NCBI GenBank assembly: GCA_037043235.1
Contig: JAWRVZ010000025.1
Location: 984,001 to 1,048,000, forward strand
Direction: 5' to 3'
DNA length: 64,000 nucleotides
Source: Rhodeus uyekii
Lineage: Eukaryota; Chordata; Actinopteri; Cypriniformes; Acheilognathidae
A program made the position numbers and the translations under genes. The notes under the pieces were generated by a model that was given only the letters and a program-made list of their open reading frames with translations, made no database searches and was not told the origin of the DNA. Positions 34,656-47,099 of the stretch are shown here, piece by piece (position 1 is the stretch's first letter; each line of letters opens with the position of its first letter).

Positions 34656-37159
34656 ACATCATGTACTGGAAAAAATAACTTTCCTGCTTCGCATTTAATA
34701 AGAATGGTCGCACAGGCGGATAGTCAGGACAGGCAGAGACCATACATAAACGATAATCCAGGCAAAGGTCGAGGCTGGCAGACACAATCAGAATTGTGGT
34801 ACAGTACAGGCGGGGAAGTCAGGAAGGAGAAGGAGAAAAGCGTTTACAAGAATGTGAAAATTCTGCTAAATGTTTTACTCTGATTTATAGAAGCCATCTT
34901 AATCAGGTTAAAATCCAAAGTAGTAATGGCAAGAGAACCCCCAGGATTTCCATAGAACAACAGCAGGAAAAGAAAGTGTGTTAATTTAATCAGTATGTAA
35001 AATATTGATTAAGAAAAACAACTTGACTGGCTATGAGTGTTTCACGGGTGAATGCTACTACAAATTTGTAACTGCTAGCATATAAACTCCTTTTACTCCA
35101 TTAAATTGTTTATCTACACCAAAGAGTAGGAGACTGAGATATTCAAACCATGTTCATCAAAATGTGACGGAATCTGTGTCTTAAAGCAAGCGAGCAAAAG
35201 AAAAATGTTTCAGATGACAGAACTCAGTAGAAGTTCATTAGACCTATCGAGCTGGAACATTATCCTGATTAAACGATTGCTGTTTTAGGGACGCTTAACC
35301 AAGGCAAATAAGAGAGAAGCATGCATCTGGAACCTGCCAAAACAAATCGCTCAAGCTCTGCAGCGTCCGGTGCTTCATTAGTGGAGGATGATGAGCACGT
35401 TTAACCTGAGTACAGAAGGAGGGGTGCATACTGCCTGCTCACGTATGCCCAGACTCTGAGGTAATTACATTTCCATTCAGCGTGGCCTTTCACAGATTCC
35501 ATTTTGCTTATCAAATATGTCCAAACCCGATCTGAGATCAGATTTGGATTCATAAAAGCTCATTAATTACAGCAGGCAAAAAGAATGACAGAGCTGGGTA
35601 ATTGAAAAAGGCTTCAGAAGGTGTGTATGTGTCCGTGACAAGTGAGAAACCACACACACTTCCTGAAGTGAGTGTGCATTTGGCTTTGGACTTCGAACAT
35701 AGTGGCTCTGGGATTAGCCTTGTGTTCTGGACTAATTAGTCTTCTTTTCGTTTAAGATTTGATCAAATATATTATAGGGTCAAAAGTTTGAAATAATTAG
35801 GGTTCTTTAATGTTTTCAAATGAAGTTTCTTATTTTCACCAATGGTACATGTATTATACTTAAAAAAAGTAAAAATATAATGTGGCTTTCTATGTAAAAA
35901 AATATGAAATGTTTTCCATTTTAATTTACCATTTATAATTTTCAGTATCATTACCCCACAATAATTTGATGACCAGAATCTGAAGAAAACCAGTAGGCCT
36001 ACATGCCTACAGGCCTACATGACCCGTGAAGAATGTTCAATAGTTCTTAAACAGACACAGTCAAGTCACCTTTATTTATATAGCGCATTTTACAAGATTG
36101 TTGAAATATAGGTATTGAATTATGGCAGATAAATGAATAATACTACAATATGCACCTCTGGCTAGCGATGTATGGGATGTTGTCAGGATGCCATGTTTCT
36201 TTACAACAAAAACAATGTTATTTCAGATATCAAGCAGAATAGTCAGCTGTAACCTGAGGAAGTCAATTTTTGTTGCTTACAACACTGATGCTGATACATA
36301 GAATGGTAGATAAAGCTGGTCTATTGGGATTTTACTGTCAACTTGGACATAATCTTACTTGGACAACTGCTGTGTGAAAAACTGTATAGGTGAACTAGAG
36401 TGTGGGCCATGAACTGTATTTGTACTATACTGGATGTTTAAATGTGTTATCAAAAGTCTGAGGAAAGACCCATTTAAACCAAAGATAATAACTATAGCAA
36501 TAAATATAAAGTTTTAAATAATAGTTGTAACTCGGCTATATCAATAACTAAAAAGAAGAACATTTAATGGAATGGATTTTTAGAACCTTTTTTTTTTTCT
36601 CCAGCTGATGAACAAAAACTTATCAGTCAAGATAACAGCCCATCTGAGTTTCATGGACTTTACAGACCAATAATTACAAGCAAGAGCATTTAAAGTTACA
36701 AAAAGTAAAATTGCAAAAAGCTTCTAATAAACAGAACATTTTCATCCATTGGTGTGGATGCAAATATCATCATTTACACAAATTTTATCATTATCTTTAT
36801 CTTTGTAATTATGCCTCTTTGTATGAGCATAATTAATGACAGAAAGCAGCTTTATGACGATCAAAGAGACACACTCAAGTTGCCAAAATGAACATGAGCC
36901 AAATCTGTGTGGGGAATCTGTTTGCGCTCATGCAAAACTTTATTTATATGAATTCCTATTGAAATTACTGATTTTGACAACGAAATTTAGCACATTTAAA
37001 CTATGATCACACTCTGAGAATGTAAAATTTCATTGGACACAGAAAAACTGTTTTGTAAGCACAAAAGCAAATCCAAAAGCATCGTTATGGTTTGTATCGT
37101 TTGGATCACTTGTATACAAAGGCTGTGGAATCCTCCAGATCTGAAATTTGCACATGGTA
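34656..37159. other. Noncoding DNA with minor repeats
   Basis: 35776-35900 holds a diverged piece of the CAAAAGTTTG-type MITE. 36063-36105 holds the dispersed motif CACCTTTATTTATATAGCGC. The unique stretch 35290-35620 contains ATTAATTA-type homeodomain-like sites but no ORF. Confidence 0.45.
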
Positions 37160-37536
37160 ATAGACGCTAAGGCTTGCTCAGACCAAAGCAAGACAAAGAA
37201 CTGATAACTATAATGCTAATTATATTATTGTTCACACCAGCAGACAATAATGTTCTGCTTATTATAAGTGCACGCTGAGTTTTGCCGTCTACCGCTTTAA
37301 ATGTTTGAGCTCTTTAAAGCAGGATGGATTCTAATTGGCTCTCATTGTTTTTATTGTTCATCAGGTGGGAAGAATCATTCTGGAAGTAATTTCAACAATA
37401 TTCCTCTGTTCCCCTATGTTGTTATAGTTGTATAATTAACATTATAGTTTCTTTTGTATGTCGAACGATTTTTAGAACTATATCTTTATAGTTATCGTTA
37501 TAAGTATCAACTCTTGGTGTGAACAGGCCTTTAAAT
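37160..37536. mobile_element. Nonautonomous TIR element
   Basis: The left end AAGGCTTGCTCAGACCAAAG and the inverse of the right end (AAAGGCCTGTTCACACCAAG) form an imperfect terminal inverted repeat. The interior has ATAACTATAATGCTAATTAT on one side and ATAACGATAACTATAAAG on the opposite strand of the other, as in known cyprinid hAT-type short elements. No target duplication could be fixed and no ORF belongs to it. Confidence 0.55.
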
Positions 37537-38851
37537 CTGACCTGCTTTAGAGTAGAATAGTCTCTTGAAAAGGAGAGACTTAGAGAGGCTGAATCCTTTA
37601 TCAAACTCAGACAGTGTGAGAAGAAGGTAATGTTTATTATGAGAAAATTAAAGTGTTGTAATATGGAGCATGTAAACCTGCTGTAGGGAACATTTAAAAT
37701 AGCATACTATGGGCAATTTAAGCTCACTCCAACTTCCCACGACACTGCACACAGCTTTGTGGGCTTTGAGATGAGACAAGAGGTCAATATGTGATGTTTA
37801 ATTCAGCTGTTTCACACCGATTCACACATTCACTTGTCATACAAATTTATAAGGGTTCATTAAACTTGAACTTTCGTATGTAGTTGAAAGCAAGCGTCTA
37901 TGAGCTTGTGCTTCCAGTTTCTCCCATTTGCATGCATACAAATGGAAGTCTATTGTCCCTGTGGCTTTAGTCAATTAAATCATTGCTCAGCTCAAAGGAA
38001 ACATCAGGAATTGACAGCAGAAAAGAGTTTGATGGTGTGATGTTGTGGCTAAAGCTCTGGACAACTAACTGTTTTGATTCAAGCCATGAATAGCGTAAGT
38101 CCAAAGCTTACTTTATTTATATGACCCTTTTCATACAAACCTTACATGTACACACACAGCACAAGGGACAAAGGGACTTCGGAGTTTAATAACTACAACC
38201 CAATCTCTCTCAGTCTTTTCCAACCTTGCAAAAAGAGTTGCTGCTTGCTAGGTACAGTTCACCCCTTTCTAATAATCCCCACAAGCCTTTTAATTTTGTC
38301 AATTCCACAATCACCAGACTGCTTTCCTCAGTAGTATTATGAGTTATTGCAATGACTAATTGTCATTTAGCTTGAGTACAGTTTGACACAGTGTCATATG
38401 ACAGCGATAGAGTGATAGATAGTCTTTTCTCAACGTTCAGCTATTTGTATCACTGCCATCATTTTCTCCTAGTTTACTTCCTGCCTCACTGACAGAAGAT
38501 TTATCATCTCTCCATGAACACAAATCCTCCAATGCACCCCTCACTCAAGGAGTCCCCCAGTATTAGGACTGTCCTTTTCATAATAAGCATGCATCCTCTT
38601 GGTGAAATCATCTGTTGTTGTCTTAGCTGTCGTTATTATGCTGATGACATACAGATTTATATGACTTAAAAGTCGTACTGAGATTGATGATGTTTTTTTT
38701 TGTGAACAGTCCTATTAGGCATCACATTTGAACTATCACTTTAAAATAGCAAATCAGCTCCTGTACTTCAATTTTTGCAACATTGCACTTTTCTCTCACA
38801 TTTATTCCCTCTACAAACAAAAAATATAAAATGTCAAACCTTGTGTGTGTG

Positions 38852-38883
<32 letters not shown>

Positions 38884-39379
38884 TGCGTGTCTATATATAT
38901 AGTCAACTAGATCCATATTAATGATATTAATTACTTTTCAAGGTTTCAAGGCTGAATAAGAATGATATAAGCAGCACAGCTTATGGAAATGCAAAACCAG
39001 AATAATTAACATTTCAAACATAAATTAAGTATGGCACAAGAGACACTGTCAAAAGAAATGCAAATAAATCTGTATGAAAAGAATCAAGGAGAATGTCTAT
39101 TTTGTCCATAATATATCTCTAATAATTAGCTTTGTTTCAAAACATACACTTCATTTGTTACAAAGCAGTTTCTTCTTGGTTCAGTTAACTTTCACAAAGC
39201 AAGATATCAAAGCACACCAAAATATGTTTATTCAAGTCATATGTGAATAAAATTAGTTTCTTCTGCTTAGTCCAACAAGATGGAATGGCAAAATCTCTCT
39301 GCAAGCTTTATGTGGCTTTTCTGTAGCTGCCATGACACACGCAAAAACGTATAGGAATGTAGCAGTCTTTCCCATACTA
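37537..39379. other. Noncoding AT-rich DNA with a GT/GC-GT microsatellite
   Basis: 38842-38890 is a compound GTGT and GTGC microsatellite. Degraded TTTATTTATAT repeat is at 38110. No gene recognised. Confidence 0.5.
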
Positions 39380-40730
39380 AGGCTACGTTCAAAGTGAAAG
39401 TCCAAATCCGATTTTAAGGATATCCTATTGAAATCTGATCAGATTTAGCTAGTGTGAATGGTAAATTAATTGCATGTCTGTTATTAGTCTGTCCGCTCTG
39501 ATCGGATTTTGCATGGTTTATGTGACTTAAACGTTAACGTCAGATGTTGTTATAGGAAAAAGGCTGAAAGTCGTTATAGAAACGTCTTGGGTTATGCATG
39601 TAACCTTAGTTCCCTAAGGGGGAATGAGCCGCTGCTTTGAAACACTATGGGAATGCCTTGGCATGTAGTTTCGTGAAGCACTGTGAAAACGATCACGTGA
39701 TTGTCGAATGATCGTCGCGGGTCGGTGACGTCATGAAACTGGAAGTGGGAGCTCAGAGAGAGTTTGAAGCAAGAACGGATGTGCAAGGAGCTGAAGCAAA
39801 CGATGAAGTGTCTCGTTTCTCCTTAGGGAACTAAGTTTACATATGTAACACAAGATGTTCCCTTTCATGTGAACTCGAGCTACGTCGAAACACTAGGGGA
39901 ACGATACGCCAGCGCCACCTCAGTGACGCCGGCTGCAGGTGTCTACGCAGCTCACCCACAAGAGCACCCTCACCCCCAGAGTGGAGATCAAGCTGATAGA
40001 GACTCTGGAATGTGTGTGGGGAGGACCAGCCAACCCAACATAAGCACACACACTCTAAAACTTGTTGGTTCACCATTAATATAAAAGGTGTGGAAGTCCC
40101 ATGTCTTTTTAAACTAGCTAGGGAAAGATATACTTTTGTTTCACACACACAGATCAACCAGCTCCACAAACACAACCAAAACAGAGCTTTGCTGGAGACA
40201 CTCAAAGCTGCCGTTTCCAGCATCCTTTTATGATCCTGGATCATGACGTCACTGACCCGCGACAATCAATCCAGAATCGCATGATTCACAGTGCTTCATG
40301 AGATTACATGCCAAGGCATTCCCCTAGTGTTTGGATGCAGCTCGAGTTCCCATAAAAAGGAAGAAGGTTGTTTTATTTCAAAGTGCCAGACATAAAATTA
40401 CAATATAACAAACATGTTTTGAAACTGGCGGAGGCAACAGCACAGAATAAAGCCACACACACATTTTAATGTTCTAAATAAGACAACGTCTCAACCCTCC
40501 ATGTTGTGGTTGCTTCTGCTGCTGCTGTTTTTGTTTTTGCCGCATACATTGCAACGCAACGCCATTGCCACCGAAGTCAACTCAGATATTCCGGAAAACG
40601 AAAGAGCAGCATGAACACACAAATCGGATCTGAACAGTTGTGATACATCATGTGAACAGTCAATTTTTTATCAGATTCAAATCAGATACACAAATAATAA
40701 TATTTAGGCTGACAGTGTGAACGTAGCCTA
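39380..40730. mobile_element. TIR element interrupted by a DIRS copy
   Basis: The left end AGGCTACGTTCAAAGTGAAA and the right end GACAGTGTGAACGTAGCCT are inverted copies. Sub-terminal blocks also match (CCAAATCCGATTTTA against TCAAATCAGATACA-type sequence). The host element is thus about 39380-39581 plus 40361-40730, and a DIRS copy fills the middle. A related element at 46674-47099 has similar ends. A target duplication could not be defined. Confidence 0.6.
39582..40360 (-). mobile_element. Internally deleted DIRS-type retrotransposon, copy b
   Basis: Both inverted terminal repeats remain. The left (about 39590-39740) has CCTTGGCATGTAGTTTCGTG. The right (about 40100-40360) has the inverse, CATGAGATTACATGCCAAGG, and both hold GTGACGTCATGA-type sequence. 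Between them lie an internal complementary-type block (TGTTCCCTTTCATGTGAACT, from 39854) and a minus-strand recombinase tail WSSPHTFQSLYQLDL, matching the DIRS recombinase C-terminus with its presumptive catalytic tyrosine. Gag, reverse transcriptase and RNase H are gone. Confidence 0.75.
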
Positions 40731-42499
40731 ACTGATAAATGATAAATATTTATAATGCAGAAAAGCAGGAATCAAGGCTTTGTTGGGAATGCATTCGTGG
40801 AATGCACAGAGAAGAGCAATTACACAACATTTTAAGATGAAGATGAACTGATATCTATGTGCTCACTCACAGAATCAGACACTGCTGCTTTTAATAGAAC
40901 AATTTTGCAATAATGAATTATGATTGTGTTTGATTCATTGTCAATTGACACAAAGTTCTGATTTGTTCACTGGAAGGGGAAATCAACAGCTGGAGAGTTT
41001 TACAATAAGAACAGCTATAAAATTGGGTGATTGGGTCTTTTGAGGTTTTATTCCTGTAAAGACGTAACAGGAGCCAGCAGATTCAGAGGGAATTTTCAGA
41101 CCTTATTACTGAATGGTGGACACAGAGATGAAGGTGAGATCACAGCCAATGATTTGTAAGGTTGAGTGCACAATCCTGCCCAGGTGTTTCCTGTGGCATT
41201 GCCAAACCAGACAGACTCCCTTTACACATGATTAAACGCTATACAACAACTGCAATGTCACACATTTATGTTTTGAAAACATTTGATGATGTCCCCATCA
41301 AACTATAAGCTTTCTCAGGTACCTAGAGAGTTGCACTGATGCTGGCTGCTATTTTCATTCCCACAAACAGGTAATCAAGTATTTTTAAATACATTTTTTA
41401 AGATTTTTATCATAAAAGTTTACTTTTCATACACATACACTGAAGTCAACATCAATGAAACGTGGTTATTCATGTACATCAGCTTGCCAAGTAGCAGTCA
41501 TTCATAATAACACAGTTTTTAAAATAAATCATATTTTAGATGTTTGATAGTATATGTATCTTATATGTTTGTACTGGGTGCTACAATGAAGCCTTGCTGT
41601 GTATGTGTGGGTCAGAAGCACACATTTTTAAGAATGGGCCTGTCGTCGAAAAGCGGCTGAGAGTTTTTGGAGGTTAAATGGAGTCAGCCATTTCTGCTGA
41701 TGATGGTCAAACTGAAAGCCTGCAGCTTCTCTTAAAAAGAGCAAGTATATAAGGGAAAAAAAGAGGATAACAAATACTCTTTTTACTAGGAGCTACAGGC
41801 AATATTTTGCTCAGCAAATGTAATTAAATTATGCTGGTACATTCAGTAAAAGCTATGCTCTAGGAATAGTGATTCTGACAATATTTCACACAAACGCAGA
41901 ATGCATTCACTCCCTTTGATTTCAAACAGATCTATCAATACTAGAAACTTCATATCCATTCAAATAGTATTTTGAATGCAACATCTCAAAAAATAAATAA
42001 ATACAGTAAACATTTTTTTTTTAAATACATATTTCTAAATGTATATAAAACACATACATGTATGTATGGCGCCGCAAATACTGTGTTTTTCTTGGCACTG
42101 CATAAGGTCTTGTTGTTTTCGTTAACTACATTTACAATTACATAACTATCTTTATCATTTGGTTTCCTGCATTTGTCTCTCTCGTCATTTACCTACTACA
42201 TACACAAAAGGGCTAAAAAGGCAGCAATGTAGAAGCAGGCATTGGTATTCTTCTGCGGAGGCGGTGTTTAGCTACACTATTATGGAATGAAGTGGCTCAT
42301 TCCTCAGTATTTTGGCAGATTGGATTCAATATAAAAAAAATGTAAACTAATGAAAAATTTAGTTTAGAAATTTCAGAATTCAAAAAGTTTTGAAACTTAC
42401 ATAATGTTTTCATAGTACAATGTCAAATAGTAATATGTCAAAAGACCAAGGGAATTTTTGGTTTATCAGTTCATGATCTTCTTTTTCTCCTTCAACCCT
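40731..42499. other. Noncoding AT-rich DNA
   Basis: No ORF, RNA gene or repeat family recognised, apart from short AT runs near 42000. Confidence 0.5.
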
Positions 42500-42875
42500 A
42501 GCGCCCACGTTGGGCATAGGCTATGTCACTAGAGACGCTTCTCCATTGTGCTCGGTCGCTGGCGATTGTTCTCAGATGTTCCAGCCAGGAGTCGTTGTAT
42601 GCTTTTCGTGATAGGTTGAATGGGACCATTATAAGTTGCTCCGCCTTTTTATGGAAATATTGCTGACTGGTTTGCCGAACGCCTCATTTGGGCCGCTTCC
42701 ACCCTGAGCCTGCGGCGCTAATGAAGTCGGTGTTCGGCCATCCGCATAATGTGTCCGATCCATTTCCAGCGGTGCAATATCATTGTTGCAGTTAAAGTGT
42801 GAGTGAGGTCGCAACGCTGTCGCACAGCTTCGTTGGTCGTAAAATCAGTCCAACGAATTTCATGATCGCTTTAAA
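42500..42875 (-). pseudogene. Non-LTR retrotransposon C-terminal fragment
   Basis: The minus strand reads HEIRWTDFTTNEAVRQRCD, then LHRWKWIGHIMRMAEHRLH, and ends with ASDRAQWRSVSSDIAYAQRG, one residue and a stop. These are the NxxVRxR, RxRWxGHVxRM and DRxxWRxxV blocks at the C-terminus of LINE ORF2 proteins of the group also seen at 25640-26200. An internal stop follows EHRLH and the frame changes after it, so the copy is dead. It is GC-richer than its flanks. Confidence 0.8.
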
Positions 42876-43099
42876 TGCACAGTAAGGATGATTTCCTGTC
42901 ATATAACCTATCACATACCATAGTTAATTGATTTATGCTTAGGCCATTAATGATTTTACTTCAATAAAGAAAATGGGTTGGCATGTTTACATGACTGCAT
43001 GTGAAAGTTAAAGCAAATACAGATCGAGCTTTAGACATCTGTTTCTGCATAATGGAACATCTACCTTAATATAACAGTATCAGGTTAAGTATGTACGTT

Positions 43100-44034
43100 T
43101 CTACAGTTCTGGCCAGTGGTGAAGAAGGAGGAGGTCTCTCAGGATCACTCCCTAGCCCTTAAGGGATGCACCATCGATAGCATTATACATCGACAAGGAG
43201 CTCCCAGTACAGGTCCTTGAGACAGAAACAAGCGTTTTGTCCACATACCTAAGGTTTGTGCGCCTCGCCTCATGACCTTGATTGTGTGGAAGAGGTTGCC
43301 CCTTGGCAAAAACCCTCTGGTTCGGAGCCACCACTGAAGCGGCCTCATGTACAGCAGCACGAGCAGGATGATGCTGGAAGCTGCTGCCATAAGACCCAGT
43401 ATTCTCGGAAAGTACTTGACAGTGAGTGACTGGCCTATTTTTATGCTCTTGATGGCTGAAAGGATGTGCACGGGGGATAGCCATGCTGACATCGACACTG
43501 AATCCCATATAACACCTAGGAAGGTGGTCTTCTGTAGTAGAGAAAGCACACTCTTCTTTGCGTTCAGCCTCAATCCCAACTCATTCATGTGTGCGAGAAC
43601 GACATCTCGATGTCGTACCGCTAACTGTGGTGACTGGGCAAGGATTAGCCAGTCGTCGATACAATTGAGATTACGTATGCCTTGGCAGCGCAGAGGGAAT
43701 TGCGCTGCGTCCATGCACTTGGTGAAAGTGTGGGGGGACAGAGGCACACGCTCTAAATACTTGTTCCGCCATGATATGGAATATAAATGGTGAATGTGGA
43801 GAGCTCTGGACATTTTAAACTAGCTAGGTTATGATATTATCGCACACACACAGATTCAACAAGCACACACACAACCGACACAGAGCTTTGCCGAACATCC
43901 TGGTTCATGACGTCACCAACCCGTGACACTCATTCACACACTCGTTCGATCAATTTCACAATGCTTCACGAAACTACCTGCCAAGGCATTCCCCTAGCGT
44001 TTCAACACAGTGTGAGTTCCCTTGAAAGGGAACT
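43100..44034 (-). mobile_element. DIRS-type retrotransposon, copy c (5' half)
   Basis: It contains a minus-strand reverse transcriptase/RNase H fragment (43145-43813) directly joined to the 5' inverted terminal repeat (about 43815-44034). The repeat has CATGACGTCACCAACCCGTG and TGCCAAGGCATTCCCCTAGC, and finishes at the near-palindrome GTTCCCTTGAAAGGGAAC (44016-44033). Gag, between repeat and reverse transcriptase, is largely deleted, as is everything downstream of RNase H. Confidence 0.8.
43145..43813 (-). pseudogene. DIRS reverse transcriptase/RNase H fragment
   Basis: Reverse transcriptase copies the element RNA into cDNA. This 222-codon open frame contains LSPHTFTKCMDAAQFPLR, then LNCIDDWLILAQSPQLAV, whose two aspartates (codons within 43652-43657) are the catalytic pair of the YxDD-type box, then HMNELGLRLNAKKSVLS, TTFLGVIWDSVSM and LGLMAAASSIILLVLLYMRP. 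These follow the family order through the thumb and connection toward RNase H. The N-terminal fingers, with the first catalytic aspartate, are missing, and the start Met is arbitrary. It is the least damaged coding segment in the window. Confidence 0.9.
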
Positions 44035-45087
44035 TAATTTACTCGCTTAATATTTCTCTGGTGAACAATTAACGAATTAAAATAATAAATTGTTCTTGTT
44101 TTCTCACGTCTGTGTTTGAAGCTGCTTCTGCTTTTCACAGAGAACTGATTTGCTGTTCAGACCTAAAGGCCTAATATGATTTTAGTGATATCATGCTATA
44201 TATATATATATATATTTTTTTTTTATTATTATTATTAGTTTTTTTTTTTATGTCGGGAGGGCTAAATCAGGCATAAATCAGCCTGAAACTCCTGTGGTCC
44301 AAGCCAGGGATAACAGACGGACATCTTATTTTGCCTCGAAAAAAAAAATTATTATCAAGGCAAAAATGAATGAAGCCAGTGATCTGTACTGCCGCTCTTC
44401 CTGTACAATACACTAGCACATGCTTGAATGGCTAAGGGGCAAATGTTCTTTTTGCTATTGTTGGGTATTTTGTGAGAAAAATTCTTGCATGCATGTAAGC
44501 AACCCTTATGCTATTAATTTAAATTCCCCTGAGGCGTGAAGGTACATCACAAATTCACACAACAAATACACAAACACACATCTTGTGCAGCCACAGACAT
44601 CTCATCTGTGGAGGTTAAAGGGTTGCCACGGCACCCCTTGCAAAGACGGATGGGCTTTTCAAAGATGAGACTTCCCATCCTTCATCTCTCTTTTCCTCCC
44701 ATCTCTTCCTCTTTCCTCAGCCATCCCTCCATCCAAAAGGTAAATCAATATAAATTACACTCCTCTGTAATGCCAGTCTGTTCCCCTCTCTCAGGCAGAA
44801 GACACATAAATTAAACTGTAGGCCAGAAGGGGGGGAGTGGGGGAGAAACAGCTAATCAAAGAATGAGACAGAGAGAGAGACCAGCCTGAAGGAGACCGAC
44901 TATGTTCATTACAACGACAGGAAAACAGCACCTGCATCCGTAATCATGAAGATCATAATATCAAATCGGCATATAGTGTTCATGTATGAAAATACAGCAG
45001 AATACAGCCTTTACTAACTGTATAAAATATGCATAATTTCACAATTCACAATTAACCATTGTCTCCTCAGCAAACAAGCTGTTTTCC
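44035..45087. other. Noncoding DNA with low-complexity tracts
   Basis: TA, T and ATT tracts are at 44194-44260, and a pyrimidine-rich stretch at 44680-44740. The ORF at 44536-44814 has no recognisable domain. Confidence 0.5.
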
Positions 45088-45180
45088 TGTAACTCAAACA
45101 GTAGAGCATAACAGTTACAATGCCAAGGTCATGGGTTTGATTACCAGGGAAAGCAAGAACTGGTTAGAATGTATAATGTA
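45088..45180 (+). repeat. tRNA-derived SINE, copy E (3' truncated)
   Basis: TGTAACTCAAACAGTAGAGCA head, GGTCATGGGTTTGATTACC B-box region and AGGGAAAGCAAGAACTGG are present. The L2-like tail is missing after 45180. Confidence 0.8.
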
Positions 45181-45432
45181 TTTTTTAAACACATAATAAT
45201 TATTTTAAAAAATTACATGAATTACATTGTTTAGGACTGGTAGTCTAAGTGAAATGAAGGCATGTAAAACAAACAAACCTGTTCATTCGCTCACTCACTA
45301 ATCAATTTTAAAGTGACCTTCATATTCTTCAAAGATATTATAGTGATCAACACTAGGGACATGCCCAAAGTTAAAGAAAAACATATATTGTAAGACTACT
45401 GCAAAAATCTATTTGTCCACTATCTTCCAGCA

Positions 45433-46071
45433 GCACAGTTTACACCTGGTATTAAGATGCGTTTTGACTGGACAACACTAAATACAGATGGGGGGTCTAA
45501 AATGTTTTGAGCTTGTTGGCCTTCAGTTCCAGAGGTAGTTGAAAATGTACTCGACTGGACTGCTTTCATGTGGTCAAAACATTTGAACAACCGCAAAATA
45601 CTGCCTACTCTCTGCTAACTGATAAAGAGCAAATATTATAGGAAACGTGCTAACCAGACAGGATTTAAACTCTGTAGAGTGAAGATGGAAGTTTGATTTG
45701 AAAATGAAAAACTCACCAGGCGCAATGTCCTTTCACAATTCCTGATTTCACCACATGATTCACTACCTAATGTTCGATCATATGGCATTGTGGCTATCAG
45801 AGCAGAAACGAAAGCTGATGCTATCTGTATGTTTTTCTGTCACTTCCAGTCGTTTGCATATGTAAATTGTGTAACCTTATTTTGTCCATTAGATCGAAAT
45901 AAAGGAAAAAGTCCCTCCATTTACTCGCCTATCTACCATACTCTCAATAAAATCAGGACAAAAGTGTTTGAAAGTGACAGAAGAGACCAGGTTTAAACAG
46001 GAATGTCTCCCTCACATACTTGTGATCTGATTGACCAAATTCCATCTTAATACTAGGTGTGAACATGGCCC
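45433..46071. mobile_element. Nonautonomous TIR element
   Basis: The left end CAGTTTACACCTGGTATTAA is matched by the inverse of the right end (ATGTTCACACCTAGTATTAA), and the similarity continues inward (GATGCGTTTTG versus GATGGAATTTGG). The interior has no transposase. Ends of this GTTCACACCTGGTATTAA style are common among fish hAT-type short elements. Exact boundaries and duplication are unresolved. Confidence 0.6.
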
Positions 46072-46673
46072 TAGAGAATCAAGTTTCCAAGTTAAAAGCA
46101 ACACTTGTGAAGTAACTGCAATCAAGTTTTAAACAGCCAAGCATTGACTTGTATTTGGTGCAGCAGCCAATCTGTGTGCTCTAACACGTGTTGCTGCAAC
46201 AACAGTCTTGTTCTTGTCTGTATTTCACAAAACACACAAAGCAGCACATAACTTGTCCTCTGTTCAACACGTACGTTTCTATAGCAACACAGCTTGTCTG
46301 TTCTCCATACTAAATGTTACTACAGCACCATACTGCCTGTCTGTCTGCTGAACAACGTGTTACTGTAGAAACCCATTTGCCTTTCATACAGAATGTCACT
46401 GCAGCACACATCCTGTCTGTCATACAACATACAGTACGTTTCTCGGAATTGCCAATATTATTTCTTCAAAAACAAAAACTAACAGATGAATATTATATGC
46501 TCCAATCATTTAATTTACCTAAACCCCACAACTTTCTTACAATCCATGGTAAGCTTGCGTTGTCATTTCCTGGCATGCAGATATTCCTCCAATTTTGAAC
46601 GCAACACACATATCTATCTGGTGGATAGTACCAAGTCTCGCCCTACTTTGTTTCCCAATGATCCAATACACTT

Positions 46674-47099
46674 AGGCTACATTCGCCTATTTACGTAAAT
46701 GTGGCCCAAATCTGATTTTTTCTGATAGTGGAATATTTTTTCGATAGTGGACGAACTGGATTTAACCACCTGCTGGACAGAGCCTGAGGGGCATCCAATG
46801 GAAGCCTGCAGCTTACAGCTTTGGATGGACGAGTCCTGTCAGATGGACAAAACGAGGCTACAAGAAATTCCAGGAAGGTGCAATGTGCGTGCCCCACCGG
46901 ATATCCAAGCTAGCATTAGAGAGTATGATTCCCGCCTGGGAAGGCCACGGGAGCCTGCAGCTCACAGCATCAAAAGGATGGGCTCTACTGGTAGGTGAAG
47001 AGGGTGTGCGTGGGTGGGGGGCACATCTGACGGAATCTTGAAAATTGAATCATTACAATAAATCAGAATTGTGCATTAAGCCTGGCAGTGTGAACGTAA
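46674..47099. mobile_element. TIR element related to 39380-40730, with foreign-looking core
   Basis: The left end AGGCTACATTCGCC and the right end GGCAGTGTGAACGTAA are degraded copies of the TIRs at 39380 and 40730. The core (46740-47000) is GC-richer and holds an 83-codon plus ORF beginning MDELDLTTCWTEPEGHPMEA. The ORF has no recognised domain and ends beside a donor-like CTG/GTAGGT. The core may be a captured or inserted segment. Confidence 0.45.

Noticed and set aside
40012..40265. ORFs of 71-142 codons on both strands around 40 kb
   Set aside because: All but the minus-strand recombinase tail are shadows within DIRS copy b.
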